Below the pieces are notes generated by a model, which worked only from the letters and a program-made list of their open reading frames with translations, made no database searches and had not been told where the DNA came from. This document shows positions 18,401-27,300 of a stretch of 64,000 nucleotides of DNA, piece after piece (the stretch's first letter is position 1; each line of letters begins with the position of its first letter). Made by a program: the position numbers and the translations under genes. Source of the stretch: Acidimicrobiaceae bacterium (lineage in GTDB: Bacteria; Actinomycetota; Acidimicrobiia; Acidimicrobiales; Aldehydirespiratoraceae); the NCBI GenBank assembly GCA_009835735.1, contig VXWX01000098.1, forward strand, positions 1-64,000, in the 5' to 3' direction.

Positions 18401-20287
18401 AGGGGCCGTCGCGATGCGAGCGACTTAGTGCCGGTACTCAAGCAGTCGTCAGCCCGACCGGCGAACGCTCTTCGGGCATTCTGTGAACGCCTCGGGATCC
18501 GCACCGAAGTGAGCCCCTCGACCTTCGCGGTAGCAGACGCCGATCTTCTTTGTCGCCAGATCGAACGGCTGTACAGCAACGCAGCGGTGGGTTCAGCAGC
18601 TCTCCGCCACGTCATCAAGCCGGCCTACCGGTCGATGTTTGAGCTGTTGAGCGGCAAAGCGGGGACCGTGGGCGTCCCGCCCCTAGGGGATTCGCCACTA
18701 CTCGCTGAGCGTGCCGACGGTCACCAGTTCCTGCCCGCGCGAGAGGTGCTCTTCGCGTCTACGCCCGGGATAAAGGAGCGGAGCGGTCTCGCAGGACGCG
18801 TTCCCGTTTTTGTTCTCGAAGCCGAAGCGCCCACGTTGGCTCCGCTGAGATCAGTCTTCGGCTGCCGAGACCTTGAGCGAGTTCTGGAATGGGCCCCCGA
18901 CCCCGGCGAATGTCCCTTCGACAGTTCTGAGCTTGTCGAGGCAAGGGAGGGGCTCCGAGAACTAGCCGCGCCACTACTGGCGCGCATCCGGGCGGAACGG
19001 ACAAACCCCCGAGACCTGCCGAACCTCATCGACTTCGTTGAACGAATTGAGCCGGTGGACACTCTCGACGTTACGTGCACGCTCGACGAAGTGCCGCTTG
19101 AACGGCAGCCGGGCCACGGCTACTACGTTCGCCCCCGCACCGCATCGCAAGATTTCTTGGGCTTCGTGGTGTGGACCGGTCAGCCTTGGCCACCGGGCCC
19201 AGATACGGCTCAGAGCCTTGCCATGGCCCTAGCGGATGCCCTGGGGGTCAATCTGGTCGAGACCCTTCTCGCGTTCATCAACAGCGACGACCGGCAACGG
19301 CGTCAACTGCTACGGATTGCCGGAGCTTCCGGCCACTACCACGACGTGCGTGCTGAACTTGACGAAGGATCAGTTGAGCCTCCACCTGGGCGGTACGACG
19401 GTGATGGCGGCGACGCAGAGCCGACCCCGGCCCCTGAGCCGCCACGATCGCGAGAGGGGATACCGAGCGGGCCCGGTGCACCACCGCCGGCGGCACCCCC
19501 GGTGCCGCTACATGTCTTCGATGTGCTGCGTCTTGACGGCGAACCGCTCATTGTGACGGGGGAGCGGGTCGATAGTTCCCAACCGGATCAGACTCGTAGC
19601 TCCAACGGTCCTTCCGGCCCAGGCTCGCCGAAGGGTACTGCTGCAGGACCGTCAGTCAAGGCGCCGGCCGGGACTGATCTGTCGGCACTGGATGATCTCG
19701 GGATGAAGATCGCCGTCACCTACGAGGTCCGTCGATTCGAACGCGACGGGATGCCCGTGATAACCATCACCGATGGAGAGCCTGACGGAATCACCGATCC
19801 GCGGATTCACAACACACTGGTAGTGGAGGTCCACACGCCTGCGGCGATCGCGCGAGCCGAAGCGCTGAGCGAGACAGTCAGACGTGTCATGAAGGACCTG
19901 GAGGCTCACGGGATCAGCCGCGTGCACCCCGGATTTGACTTGCTGACGATCCGCGACGGTGAGATTGACCGCATGATCGAGCTCAAGTCTTCGGGTGTCG
20001 ATGCGCGGGTGCAGGCGATGTCGTGGAACGAGTGGAAGAGCGCGTCGCACAGCGACCTTCGGAAGAGGTTTTGGCTGTATCTGGTCGGCAATCTACGTGC
20101 CGACCTTGATCATGCATCTCCGTACGTCCGGGCGATCAATGATCCCTTCGGGAGCCTCGCGAGTGAGACGGTTGAGGACCAGCAGTTGAAGCGCGCTGTG
20201 CAACTCCGCGTGCGGGAGTTCGCAACGGCCGAGCATCTCGACCTCACAGTGACCCATCCCACCGAGAGCCTCCAACCATCGTCGTGA
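15458..20287 (+). CDS. Giant Sacsin/HSP90-like ATPase with DUF3883-type C-terminus; candidate defence protein
   Basis: The predicted protein has 1609 residues. Near the N-terminus it has a GHKL ATPase fold of the Sacsin type: ELLQNADDAM (E45, N49, D52), the lid region MANSGRPL, and the glycine motif SIGHKGLGFKS around residues 108-118. The long middle has no domain I can name and includes an acidic run near 770. The last 110 residues resemble DUF3883/NOV-C, a PD-(D/E)xK-like module: HPGFDLLTIRDG, then MIELKSSG near 1507, then NEWKSA and FWLYLVGNL. Such combinations are common in bacterial defence islands. Codon use is less GC-biased than its neighbours and it follows a tRNA gene, so horizontal transfer is likely. 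Confidence 0.75.
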   Translation: MAGEIVERIVEQNLGVYRASSSRLQEDVSQEAQVASDYRGRLVYELLQNADDAMESQATEADRVVFVVTDDAVWMANSGRPLTDADVQGLCGLGASSKVDAAGTKRASIGHKGLGFKSVLEITDSPAVYSRTLSFRLGASEAWPHVRALWDELDLRRPSEVPAMRFPSLIGEADDEGRWPALRDRGLNTAFQFLFREDLASDQRKALTDLLLGLPLTTVLFLKHLESVQVQVEQTERSELREWTVSRTIRRDGEWVAVTGLGDSGLYRVTVSSSAGESATFYIAHDARVPIGSNREGLTGPAWQGVDLTEVSIAVLADEPDDGMPEEWRHFHVFLPTEERCPYPMLVNGAFATDLSRQHIRVRAESGDYNSHLVREAARLFVEQMLPELRRESVGRVLSALDRGDDPGGGDAADLLHECLVKELAGEPLISTESGQVRPIDACALPSPLLEMDGELFRSVLTADAMWGEAEFPVAEFCRGRWARVAADHGALQLTPSECLTALGKLADPQRAAIREHESGGYEVDPVLELSALLWERADAAERSDVEAAARLEPIFPVHRDDDRSVSRVALGDDTAFYPPQSAKRDFPLRGLRFMCHSICWGALNKSERTSMLGDQMRVWSALFDIKEFRFQEVMQASVLPALGLNPTEEELAWRAELQTRESLAAICQLAGSFTKPDRPLRYQRLQSDRAIFNLSRLPVPCINGEGGEHWVPAYQAYFGRSWLDDASFEHVVDVLPDDAPINVHFVEGPEKFVGLLDSVEEASTITTESDDDDEVDLNEDVDRSLETTEFERWLNFLSWIGVNRSLRLVHFHDVEDRDSGWLTTKGLQQPKGWAFRDLGETWIDYCGELEARLADRPDHDAVVPYLYEVHDLDHALPLIEAAEQDASAEIASRFFEHLILHWATYAPLADAQVALVKDWRWPAARSKPQRATPEEITSIGDNLWLFRLRTRGICPTSRGPRSPKVTWRRTSELERRFSSARGRRDASDLVPVLKQSSARPANALRAFCERLGIRTEVSPSTFAVADADLLCRQIERLYSNAAVGSAALRHVIKPAYRSMFELLSGKAGTVGVPPLGDSPLLAERADGHQFLPAREVLFASTPGIKERSGLAGRVPVFVLEAEAPTLAPLRSVFGCRDLERVLEWAPDPGECPFDSSELVEAREGLRELAAPLLARIRAERTNPRDLPNLIDFVERIEPVDTLDVTCTLDEVPLERQPGHGYYVRPRTASQDFLGFVVWTGQPWPPGPDTAQSLAMALADALGVNLVETLLAFINSDDRQRRQLLRIAGASGHYHDVRAELDEGSVEPPPGRYDGDGGDAEPTPAPEPPRSREGIPSGPGAPPPAAPPVPLHVFDVLRLDGEPLIVTGERVDSSQPDQTRSSNGPSGPGSPKGTAAGPSVKAPAGTDLSALDDLGMKIAVTYEVRRFERDGMPVITITDGEPDGITDPRIHNTLVVEVHTPAAIARAEALSETVRRVMKDLEAHGISRVHPGFDLLTIRDGEIDRMIELKSSGVDARVQAMSWNEWKSASHSDLRKRFWLYLVGNLRADLDHASPYVRAINDPFGSLASETVEDQQLKRAVQLRVREFATAEHLDLTVTHPTESLQPSS

Positions 20288-20377
20288 CAGCTAGAGCGGC
20301 TTTGACGGAGCCCAGAGGACTGAAGAACGGGAGCACTGCGCCAGGGCAACGAAGTAGGCGTCTTCGGCGTCAGCGTC

Positions 20378-20869
20378 CTAAGCGTCCTGCTCCTGATCCG
20401 CCTTCTTGACGATCCGCGGCAGGAACAACTCCTTGGGCACCCGAGGCACGATGAACTCCCATTTGGTGAACGGGTCAAAGCCGTCTAGCTGTTCCTCTGA
20501 CATCAACTCCTTTAGCAGGTGGCTGGCGATGAGCACCTCAAGCGTCAACGACTCGGTCTCATCGGATGAGCGGCGGTACTTGGTCTCGTCGCCGGTGACG
20601 ATGGCCGACTCGATGACGCAGCCGTCCTCTGAGGGGGCGAACGTCGCCTCGTAGATTCCGAATCCGGTCCAGCTGCGATGAGCGAACAGGCGGTTCTCCT
20701 CGATGAAGATGAACCACTTCTCGTCCTGGATCCAGGGGATGTAGCCGCGCCGGATGGCATCCATCTCGTCGTCGGTCCAGACCCGCGAAGGTGGAGGGAT
20801 CGGCTGCGGGATGGCGAGGGGCGCAATCCGCCAGTTGCTACGGCGCGCCTTCGCTCGTCGTGCTCTCAT
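20378..20869 (-). CDS. Unknown protein, second gene of a two-gene operon
   Basis: The predicted protein has 163 residues from an ATG that overlaps the stop of the upstream gene (ATGA). It begins with a basic stretch, then has a compact core rich in aromatic residues (WIQDEKWFIFIEENRLFAHR, then SWTGFGIYEATF). The core looks like a small beta-sheet domain, and the C-terminus is charged. I have an impression of similar proteins in other actinobacteria but cannot name a family. It lies in the tRNA-adjacent foreign block, running opposite to the giant ATPase gene. Confidence 0.6.
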   Translation of the reverse strand: MRARRAKARRSNWRIAPLAIPQPIPPPSRVWTDDEMDAIRRGYIPWIQDEKWFIFIEENRLFAHRSWTGFGIYEATFAPSEDGCVIESAIVTGDETKYRRSSDETESLTLEVLIASHLLKELMSEEQLDGFDPFTKWEFIVPRVPKELFLPRIVKKADQEQDA

Positions 20870-21276
20870 GTTCTCCTGGTGCCGGTATCGCCTGGTTTGA
20901 TCACGAAGTCGCGGCGGTCCCGGTACAGCAGCGCCCGGTTGAGCACGTAGTCGTCGGTCCCCAAGTCAATGTCTGCGCAGTCCGTCATCGTCCAGTACTT
21001 GTGCTCACCCAAGAACAAGTACTCGCGCCGCTGGTTGAAGAACTGGCACTCCACCCCCTCGCCCGCCGCGATCCGAGCACAGAACGCCTCCAGCAGTTCC
21101 TCCTGCCCGTCTCTTTTTGCCACCACATACTCATGCGGCCACGAATTGCGATAGGTCACTGCCTCGCGCCAAGGGGCACCAGCGATCAACCCGATGATGT
21201 CGGCCACCATGGGCCTTGCACCAGGTTCTCGAGTCGCGGTATGCGCCGAACTCGTGGTCTCGCTAGCCATCAGCAC
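20866..21276 (-). CDS. Unknown protein, first gene of a two-gene operon
   Basis: The predicted protein has up to 136 residues. The first 20 or so look poorly conserved, and a later ATG (MVADIIGLIAG) could be the true start. The core holds PHEYVVAKRDGQEELLEAFC, then a segment reading YLFLGEHKYWTMTD and a final YVLNRALLYRDR. The family is not recognised. The gene is coupled to the 163-residue gene by an ATGA overlap, so the pair probably works together. It might be a toxin-immunity-like or accessory defence pair, but nothing in the sequence proves that. Confidence 0.6.
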   Translation of the reverse strand: MLMASETTSSAHTATREPGARPMVADIIGLIAGAPWREAVTYRNSWPHEYVVAKRDGQEELLEAFCARIAAGEGVECQFFNQRREYLFLGEHKYWTMTDCADIDLGTDDYVLNRALLYRDRRDFVIKPGDTGTRRT

Positions 21277-21340
21277 AACCCTATGGAGCTCCTATGACAT
21301 CTCTTGGCGGTGACTGGCTGTCTGGCTCGGGCGACAGAGT

Positions 21341-21352
21341 GCCTACGTAGGC
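21341..21352. promoter_or_regulatory. 12-bp perfect palindrome between divergent genes
   Basis: The sequence GCCTACGTAGGC is a perfect palindrome in the 116-base gap between the divergent unknown operon (start 21276) and the alpha/beta hydrolase gene (start 21393). The position would suit an operator for a dimeric repressor. No second copy was noticed in the window. Confidence 0.3.
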
Positions 21353-21392
21353 TGCGGTTGAGCCGCCCCAGGGCGGACGACATCAACACCGA

Positions 21393-22256
21393 ATGCCCAT
21401 CGAACCGGAGTGGCTGATGCGACTTGAGGGCCCGTCTTCGGCCGGGTTCATGTACTCCGACACCGGCGGGGATGGTCCGGCGGTCGTCTTCCTGCACGGA
21501 GTGCTGACCAACGGCAGTCTGTGGGACCCTGTCGTCGACAAGCTGCGCGACCGTTACCGCTGCATCGTGCCCGAACTTCCCTTTGGTGCCCATCGCACGC
21601 CGATGCCCGACGACGCAGACCTGGACCTCGAATCGCTGGCCAAGATGATCGCCAGCTTCCTCGTCGAACTCGACCTGCGCGACATCACGCTGGTGTGCAA
21701 CGACTGGGGCGGGGCCCAGCTCGTCATCGCTCCCGGCGGATCAGATCGCGTCGGCGGTCTAGTGCTCGTGTCGTGTGAGGCCTTCGACAACTATCCGCCC
21801 GGCATTCCCGGCCGGCTTCTGTGCCTCAACGCGTCGTTGCCTGGCGGGACCTTCCTGACTGCGCAGCTCCTGCGTCCGCGTCCGATCCGGTACCTGCCGT
21901 TCACGTGCGGGGCCCTTACCAAGAAGCGCATGCCGAACGAGCAGTTCATGGCCTTAATTGAGCCGCTGCGCCACAACCCCAAGGTGCGGCGCGACCTGGA
22001 CAAGTATCTCCGCAGTGTTCCCGCCACGCAGCAATTGCTCGAATGGGCCGAACAGCAGCGGGCATTCACCGGTCCCATCCTCATCGTGTGGGCCCGCGAG
22101 GAGAAGCTGATGCCTCCCAAGCACGCGGAGCGTCTCGCTGAGCACTTCGAGAATGCCGAACTGGTATGGGTCGACGACAGCCGCACGCTGATCCCGATCG
22201 ACCAGCCCGAGGTCCTCATCAACCACCTGGAGCAGTTCCTCGCCCGCACCACCTGA
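21393..22256 (+). CDS. Alpha/beta hydrolase, haloalkane dehalogenase-like fold
   Basis: The predicted protein has 287 residues. The oxyanion loop FLHGVLTNGSLWD and the nucleophile elbow LVCNDWGGAQL are clear. The elbow has Asp rather than Ser at the nucleophile position, as in haloalkane dehalogenases and epoxide hydrolases. The region where a catalytic His is expected reads DSRTLIPIDQPEVL with no His, so activity is uncertain or uses another residue. The 5' end is matched by a direct repeat at 23072-23118, a probable remnant of a second copy. The gene borders the triterpenoid-type genes but runs the opposite way. Confidence 0.75.
   Translation: MPIEPEWLMRLEGPSSAGFMYSDTGGDGPAVVFLHGVLTNGSLWDPVVDKLRDRYRCIVPELPFGAHRTPMPDDADLDLESLAKMIASFLVELDLRDITLVCNDWGGAQLVIAPGGSDRVGGLVLVSCEAFDNYPPGIPGRLLCLNASLPGGTFLTAQLLRPRPIRYLPFTCGALTKKRMPNEQFMALIEPLRHNPKVRRDLDKYLRSVPATQQLLEWAEQQRAFTGPILIVWAREEKLMPPKHAERLAEHFENAELVWVDDSRTLIPIDQPEVLINHLEQFLARTT
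21413..21459 (+). repeat. Direct repeat, copy 1 (5' end of hydrolase gene)
   Basis: This 47-base segment matches 23072-23118 with five mismatches on the same strand. Here it encodes the start of the hydrolase (LMRLEGPSSAGFMYSD). The repeats bracket about 1.6 kb holding most of the hydrolase and the methyltransferase gene. Confidence 0.75.
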
Positions 22257-22280
22257 TCGGCAACACCGACGAGCATCCCT

Positions 22281-23039
22281 CTAGTCCCTGACCGCCACGA
22301 AGTACTCGTAGCAGTAGGCATCGCAGTACTGGCGGCGCATGTCGATCTCGCGCTGGGTCTCGTCGATCAGTTCGCCCGCGGCCTGGTCGTTGGCGTATCG
22401 GGCGCGCAGCGAAGGGAGCTTCTTCTCCAGGGGGGTGTAGTAGTGAGTCCACCACCCTTCGTCGGGAAGGGTCAGGTGGTCCACGACCTCGTAGCCGTGG
22501 GCGGCTATGTCGGCGAGTCTCGACTCCACGTCGGTCATGGGTGGGTAGGCCTCTGCGAAGAACTCGGCTACTGGCTGCGGCCGCGGGTGCGTGGTCCAGC
22601 AGAGTTCGCTGACCATCAGGTAGCCGCCGGGCCGGAGGAGTGGTCGCCACTGTCTCAGAGCGGCAGCGAAACCCATGATGTACGCCGCTCCCTCCGACCA
22701 GACCAAGTCGAACTCGCCGTCATTGAAGGGCAGTTCGTTCATGTCGAAGGCTCGCGTCGTTATGCGGTCGGCCAGCGCGGCCGCTTGTGCCGACTGGTTC
22801 AACTGGGCCAGGAAGGTCTCGTCGACGTCGACCGCGACCACCTGTGCGTTGCGCGAGCGTGCGATCGCAAGTGTCTGCATTCCGGGACCACAGCCGATGT
22901 CAAGCACCCGGGCCTGCTCGGGCAGGCCGGCACACAGCTCCAGGGCAGCCAAGGTCGCGGCGTCCGTGCCGGGGCCCTGCCGGGGAAGCCCCTGGTGGAT
23001 GTCGCGAAACACCGCGTCGAGGCGGGCGTCGCTGCTCAT
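22281..23039 (-). CDS. Class I SAM-dependent methyltransferase
   Basis: The predicted protein has 252 residues from the ATG at 23039 (MSSDARLDAVFRDIHQGLPR). A start 45 bases further upstream is possible, but it would lie inside the repeat remnant. Motif I is VLDIGCGPGMQTLAIA, followed by VVAVDVDETFL and the post-motif block ELPFNDGEFDLVWSEGAAY. The C-terminal half is rich in aromatic residues (WWTHYYTP, YCDAYCYEYF). The substrate is unknown. It is downstream of the DUF2855 gene and the epoxidase-cyclase fusion on the same strand, so it may methylate a triterpenoid. The sequence does not show the motifs I associate with sterol C24-methyltransferases. Confidence 0.8.
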   Translation of the reverse strand: MSSDARLDAVFRDIHQGLPRQGPGTDAATLAALELCAGLPEQARVLDIGCGPGMQTLAIARSRNAQVVAVDVDETFLAQLNQSAQAAALADRITTRAFDMNELPFNDGEFDLVWSEGAAYIMGFAAALRQWRPLLRPGGYLMVSELCWTTHPRPQPVAEFFAEAYPPMTDVESRLADIAAHGYEVVDHLTLPDEGWWTHYYTPLEKKLPSLRARYANDQAAGELIDETQREIDMRRQYCDAYCYEYFVAVRD

Positions 23040-23071
23040 GGCCGGGCACCCCTGAATTCCGTCATCGGCCA

Positions 23072-23123
23072 GCTGGTGCGACATGAGGGCCCGTTTTCGG
23101 CCGGGCTGATGTACTCCGCCTGA
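23072..23123 (+). pseudogene. Remnant of a second alpha/beta hydrolase gene (direct repeat copy 2)
   Basis: Bases 23072-23118 match 21413-21459 with five mismatches, and the reading frame is kept: LVRHEGPFSAGLMYSA here against LMRLEGPSSAGFMYSD in the intact gene. A stop follows at once. Conservation at the protein level suggests a decayed duplicate gene end, left after a duplication or recombination that involved the methyltransferase region. Confidence 0.6.
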
Positions 23124-23124
23124 G

Positions 23125-24264
23125 TCACGGCGGGCTGGTTTCGCTCATTGAGCACACGTAGCCGATGGCCGGATCGGCTCGACCTTCGAGCAGTTCCCGG
23201 TAGGTGGCCTCGACGCCGTCGGCGCCGGTCCCGTGCACCACTGTCAGCCATTGCTCGGTGTGGTCGAGAAGGTCGTGGAACGCCCGGGCGCTCCGGTTCG
23301 CGAACTCGTCGGGTCCCCAGTCCCGGACGCGCTTGGCGCTCTGCCCGGGCGCGAAGAAGAACTCGGGTCGGGGCCCGGGGAGGTCGCTGTCGCCGCCCAT
23401 CTCCTCCCAGTGGGTGGCGCCGACAGCGATGGAGAACTTCAGGTTGTCGGCGAAGTGCGTGTGGATCGCCGACCGCACCGGGCCGCTGCCGGCCATGTCG
23501 ACCAGGCCCGAGTGGACCCTGCCGTCGGTCCGGTCGATCTCGTCGTAGGTGATCACCTCGTCGTACAGGCCGAGACCATCGACGAAGGCGCGGTTGCGCG
23601 GTGAGGTCACACCGATGCTGTGATGGCCCTCGCGCCGAGCCAGGCATGCGGCCAAGCAGATCGAGGTCTTCGAGGATGCGCTGGTGACCAGGGTCTGGCC
23701 GGCACCGCGGAACACCCCACCCTCGGCGTCAGCGTCGCCGAGGTAGTCGTCGACGAGGAACGAGGTCATGAACATGCCCCACAGAAGGAGGAACTCGTCA
23801 GCCTTGTCCGGGTTGAACATCGCGTCGGTGGCGACGTCGCGGAAGTCGGTGTAGGTCGCGGCGTGCTGCGCGCGATGCGCCCCGATGTCGCGGAAGGCGA
23901 CTGCGCCCGTTGACCGGGCGACTTCAGGCCGGGCCGGGGCCGTGCTGGAGAGCGGCTCGGCGGCGATCACCACGTCCGACGACATCGGGTAGAAGCCGAA
24001 GTACCGGCCCCCGGCCGCGATGTCGGGGTGGGCCGATTCGATCACCGACCCGAGTCCCATGGCCGGGAGCCGCCCCCATGGTGCCTCTGCGGGGAAGAAG
24101 CCCCAGTAGCCGAGCATGTCGCCGACGACTGCATAGGTCACGTTGTTGGTGGTCAACGCGAACCGCTCGACGGCCAGCCGGATCTGGCCCGGGCTCAACG
24201 CAGTGTTCTCGCCCGCAACGATGCGTGTGCGGCGAAAGTCCCCACGGTCAACCTCAAAGTCCAT
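23125..24264 (-). CDS. DUF2855 family protein, MDR-like oxidoreductase
   Basis: The predicted protein has 379 residues. The N-terminus (ALSPGQIRLAVERFALTTNN, then MLGYWGFFP) is like the GroES domain of medium-chain dehydrogenases, as in DUF2855. The middle carries TLVTSASSKTSICLAACLAR, the likely nucleotide-binding helix, followed by IGVTSPRNRAFVDGLGLYDEVITYDEI. DUF2855 proteins are distant quinone-oxidoreductase relatives with no firm substrate. The gene lies 61 bases downstream of the epoxidase-cyclase fusion on the same strand and could reduce or oxidise its product, but that is an inference from position. Confidence 0.78.
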   Translation of the reverse strand: MDFEVDRGDFRRTRIVAGENTALSPGQIRLAVERFALTTNNVTYAVVGDMLGYWGFFPAEAPWGRLPAMGLGSVIESAHPDIAAGGRYFGFYPMSSDVVIAAEPLSSTAPARPEVARSTGAVAFRDIGAHRAQHAATYTDFRDVATDAMFNPDKADEFLLLWGMFMTSFLVDDYLGDADAEGGVFRGAGQTLVTSASSKTSICLAACLARREGHHSIGVTSPRNRAFVDGLGLYDEVITYDEIDRTDGRVHSGLVDMAGSGPVRSAIHTHFADNLKFSIAVGATHWEEMGGDSDLPGPRPEFFFAPGQSAKRVRDWGPDEFANRSARAFHDLLDHTEQWLTVVHGTGADGVEATYRELLEGRADPAIGYVCSMSETSPP

Positions 24265-24325
24265 GCCCGGATCCTTCTAGCCACTCGTTCCCGTTCTGGT
24301 TCTACATGGCCCCGGGCCACGAGAC

Positions 24326-27300
24326 CTAGACCGACCGAGTGCGGCGCCGCTGCTCGTAGAGGGCTAGGGCGTGCAGCGGGAAGTACTGCCTGTACAGGAC
24401 GTAGTCGAGCAGCGCTGTGCGGAAGAACACGCCGGCCAAGTCCTGCTTGGGCCATTGCCCGTTGGCGTCCTGGGTGTCGATAAGGAACCGCGCGCCCCGT
24501 GAGATCGCGGCCCAATCCGGATCGCCGGCCTCGAGGAGAGCAATCAGCGCCCACGCGGTGTGGATGACCTGGCTCTCGTCGTGCGCGACGTAGCGCCCGG
24601 TCAGGCAACCGCGGTGGTGCTCGCCCCACCCGCCGTCGGGCTGCTGGCAGTCGAGCAGCCAGCGGCAGGCTGCACGCAGCGCCGGATCGCCGCGAACGGC
24701 CCCGGCGGCCAGTAGGCCCCTGATCCCGAAGAAGGTGCCGTAGATGTACTGGACGCCCCAAACGCCTCGCCACGACCCGGAGTGCTCCTGGGCTTGGCGC
24801 AGCCACGAGTCAGCTCGCGTGACAGCTTCGGTGACCTCCGCGTCCAGAACCTGAGGTGAGTGCTGCCGGCAGGCGGCGAACGCGGCCAGGCAGGACGCCG
24901 TGCACTCGACATGGGAATGCTCGGTCATCGACTCGCCGAACATCTCCGCAGGATTGAGCCACTCGAGGCCGACGTCTGAACGCCGCGACTCGTAGCTGCC
25001 GAAACCGCCGTCGCGGTTCTGGCCTCGCAGCATGAAGCGGACGGCGTCGCCGAGCTCCGCCGGGCTGGCGACCTCGGGGTCGGCCGCGATCATGCCCCGC
25101 ACCGCCTCTGCCGTGCAGTCCGTAACCGGCCAGCCGTGCCACGCCCCGGCGAAGCACCAGCCACCCTTGGGGTCCATCCGGAAAGCTTCGCGGAAACCCT
25201 CGAAGCTGGTGCCGATCTGTTGGCGGCGCAGGAAGTCGGCGCCGCGCCGCCGCGCGCCGTCGATCCCCTCGACCTCCGGTACGGTCGCCAGCGCCTGCAG
25301 GGCGAATCCGGTGTCCCAGGAGGCGCTTCTGGCCCCGGTGACGCGTGTTCCGGCCTCCTCGTCCTCCCAGATCCAGCCCTCGAGTTGCGCCAGAGCCTTC
25401 CGGCAGTCGGCGTCGCCGGGATCATGCAGCCACAGGCAGACAATGTTGAGAAGGCCGCTGACCGGGGAGATGCTCATGTGGTCGGTGGTCTGTAGCTCCC
25501 ATCGGATGCGATCGATGAGATCGTCGGTGCAGTGGGCCCGGAAGCGCTTGCTTCCGAACCGTTCGTACGATCGTGCGAGCCAGTATCCAGCTCGCAGGCA
25601 CACTCCGGGACGCGCGAAGAGGTCGGCGTCGCGCAGCCGGTTGCGGGACGCGGCGAAGTCGATGTCGGCGAACCCGTCACCGAACAACTCCTCCCGTAGT
25701 GATGCGATCACAGGCGTGACGGGTGCTTGGAACCGCGCCGGGTAGATGGCTGCCATCGCCATGTAGATGAGCCGCGTGTGGCAGTACCAGTTCGAAGGAT
25801 GCAGCGGCACCCGGCGCGGCAGCCGCCACAACTCCGGCAGCACAGGGTTGACGCCCTGCCAGTCGTAGAGATTGAGCAGAGCCAGCCAGAACTTTCCCCA
25901 GGTGGGGATGCTGAGCACTCCCTCTGCCCGCAGGAAACGCCGGGCTGGCGCGATCAACGGATCGTCCTGATCGACGCCGAGCAGTCTCGCCGCGACGTAG
26001 ACCAGGGTGGTGACGAACAGGTGCGGTGGCGAGTGCTCGTGCAGACCCCAGGTGCCTCCCACGAGGCGGGTATGTTCGAAGGAGCGCAGCACGAGCCGGC
26101 GCCGTTCCGGGTCGAGCGGCTGCTCCGTGATGTGGTGCAGCAGCACATACTGCGCGGTGAGCATGGGGCACCACACCATCTCACCTTCCCAGCAGCCGTC
26201 CTCTCCCTGAAGATTCAACAAGTGTGAGGTCGCGCTCCTGAGCGCCGAAGAGGCGTCGGGCGGGTCGGACTCCTCGGTGCGGCCGGGTTTGGGATCCGCG
26301 CTAAGCCGCGGCATGGAGACCGGAAACGCGTTGGACAGGGTTCCCCGAGCACGTTCCTCCTTCGCTGCGACATCGCCCGCTGTGCGAATCTGCCGCATCC
26401 CGCGACCGAGCGAGAGGAAGCGAACCCCGAGCGCGTGCACTATGTGGCGTGTCCGGCGCAAGGCGGAAGGCTTGTAGGACTGCGTGATCTCCCTAACGAC
26501 CGCCCGTACCGACGTCGCGCCAACGGCCCGACTCAGGCTCACAACCGAGGTGTCCTCACAGGCCAGCAGCCGGATGGTCAGGTCACGGATCGCCGGCTTC
26601 TCCCGCCACTGCCGGTAGATCGTGTTCCTGAGCGCGACGGTCTCCAGGCTGCGGTCGGCGAACACTTCATACAGCCCCATGGCCAGGAGCTCCGGCGCGC
26701 GGGTTTCCTGGAGCCGACCCTTGGCGAAGCCGCGGAAGTCACCGCTCTCGGCCAGCGCGAACGCATCGCCGAAGCCGAGGGTCATCCCCACCGCCGTCAG
26801 CGGGTGGTAGTGCCCGGCGGCATCCCCGATGAGGACGCGACTGGGGGTCCCGTAGGTGTGGCGCAGCCTCCACGTACTGGTCGCCGCGAGGAACCGACGG
26901 TTCCGCAGAGCTTCGAGGAACGCTGGTCCGAGGGTGCTCGGCAGGCTGCCGGCGTACGACGCCGCCAGAGCGTCGGCTATGCCCCGAGTCGAATACCCCG
27001 GCGGGATGTCCATGATCAGCCGGACGGAATGCTCCCCCACGCGATAAATCAGAATCGGACTGCGCCCGGCGCATACGACATGCCCGTATCCCTCGAACGG
27101 CAACCTCACGCCGTTCAGCATCACTCCAAGCATCCGAGAGTAGGCTTGCGGCCTCGTGGACAAGCCCAAAGACTGGCGCACCACCGAGGCTCGACCGTCC
27201 GCTCCGACAATCAGCTTGGCCGCGACCGATCCGGCTTCGCCGTCGCAGGTGAAGGAGACCCGGTCACCCTCGATCCCGCGCACACGCGCGTTCATCATGA

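Noticed and set aside
15232-22211. Attachment-site repeat of the tRNA-Pro 3' end near 22203
   Set aside because: Only eight bases (CAGCCCGA) match, which is expected by chance in this GC-rich sequence.
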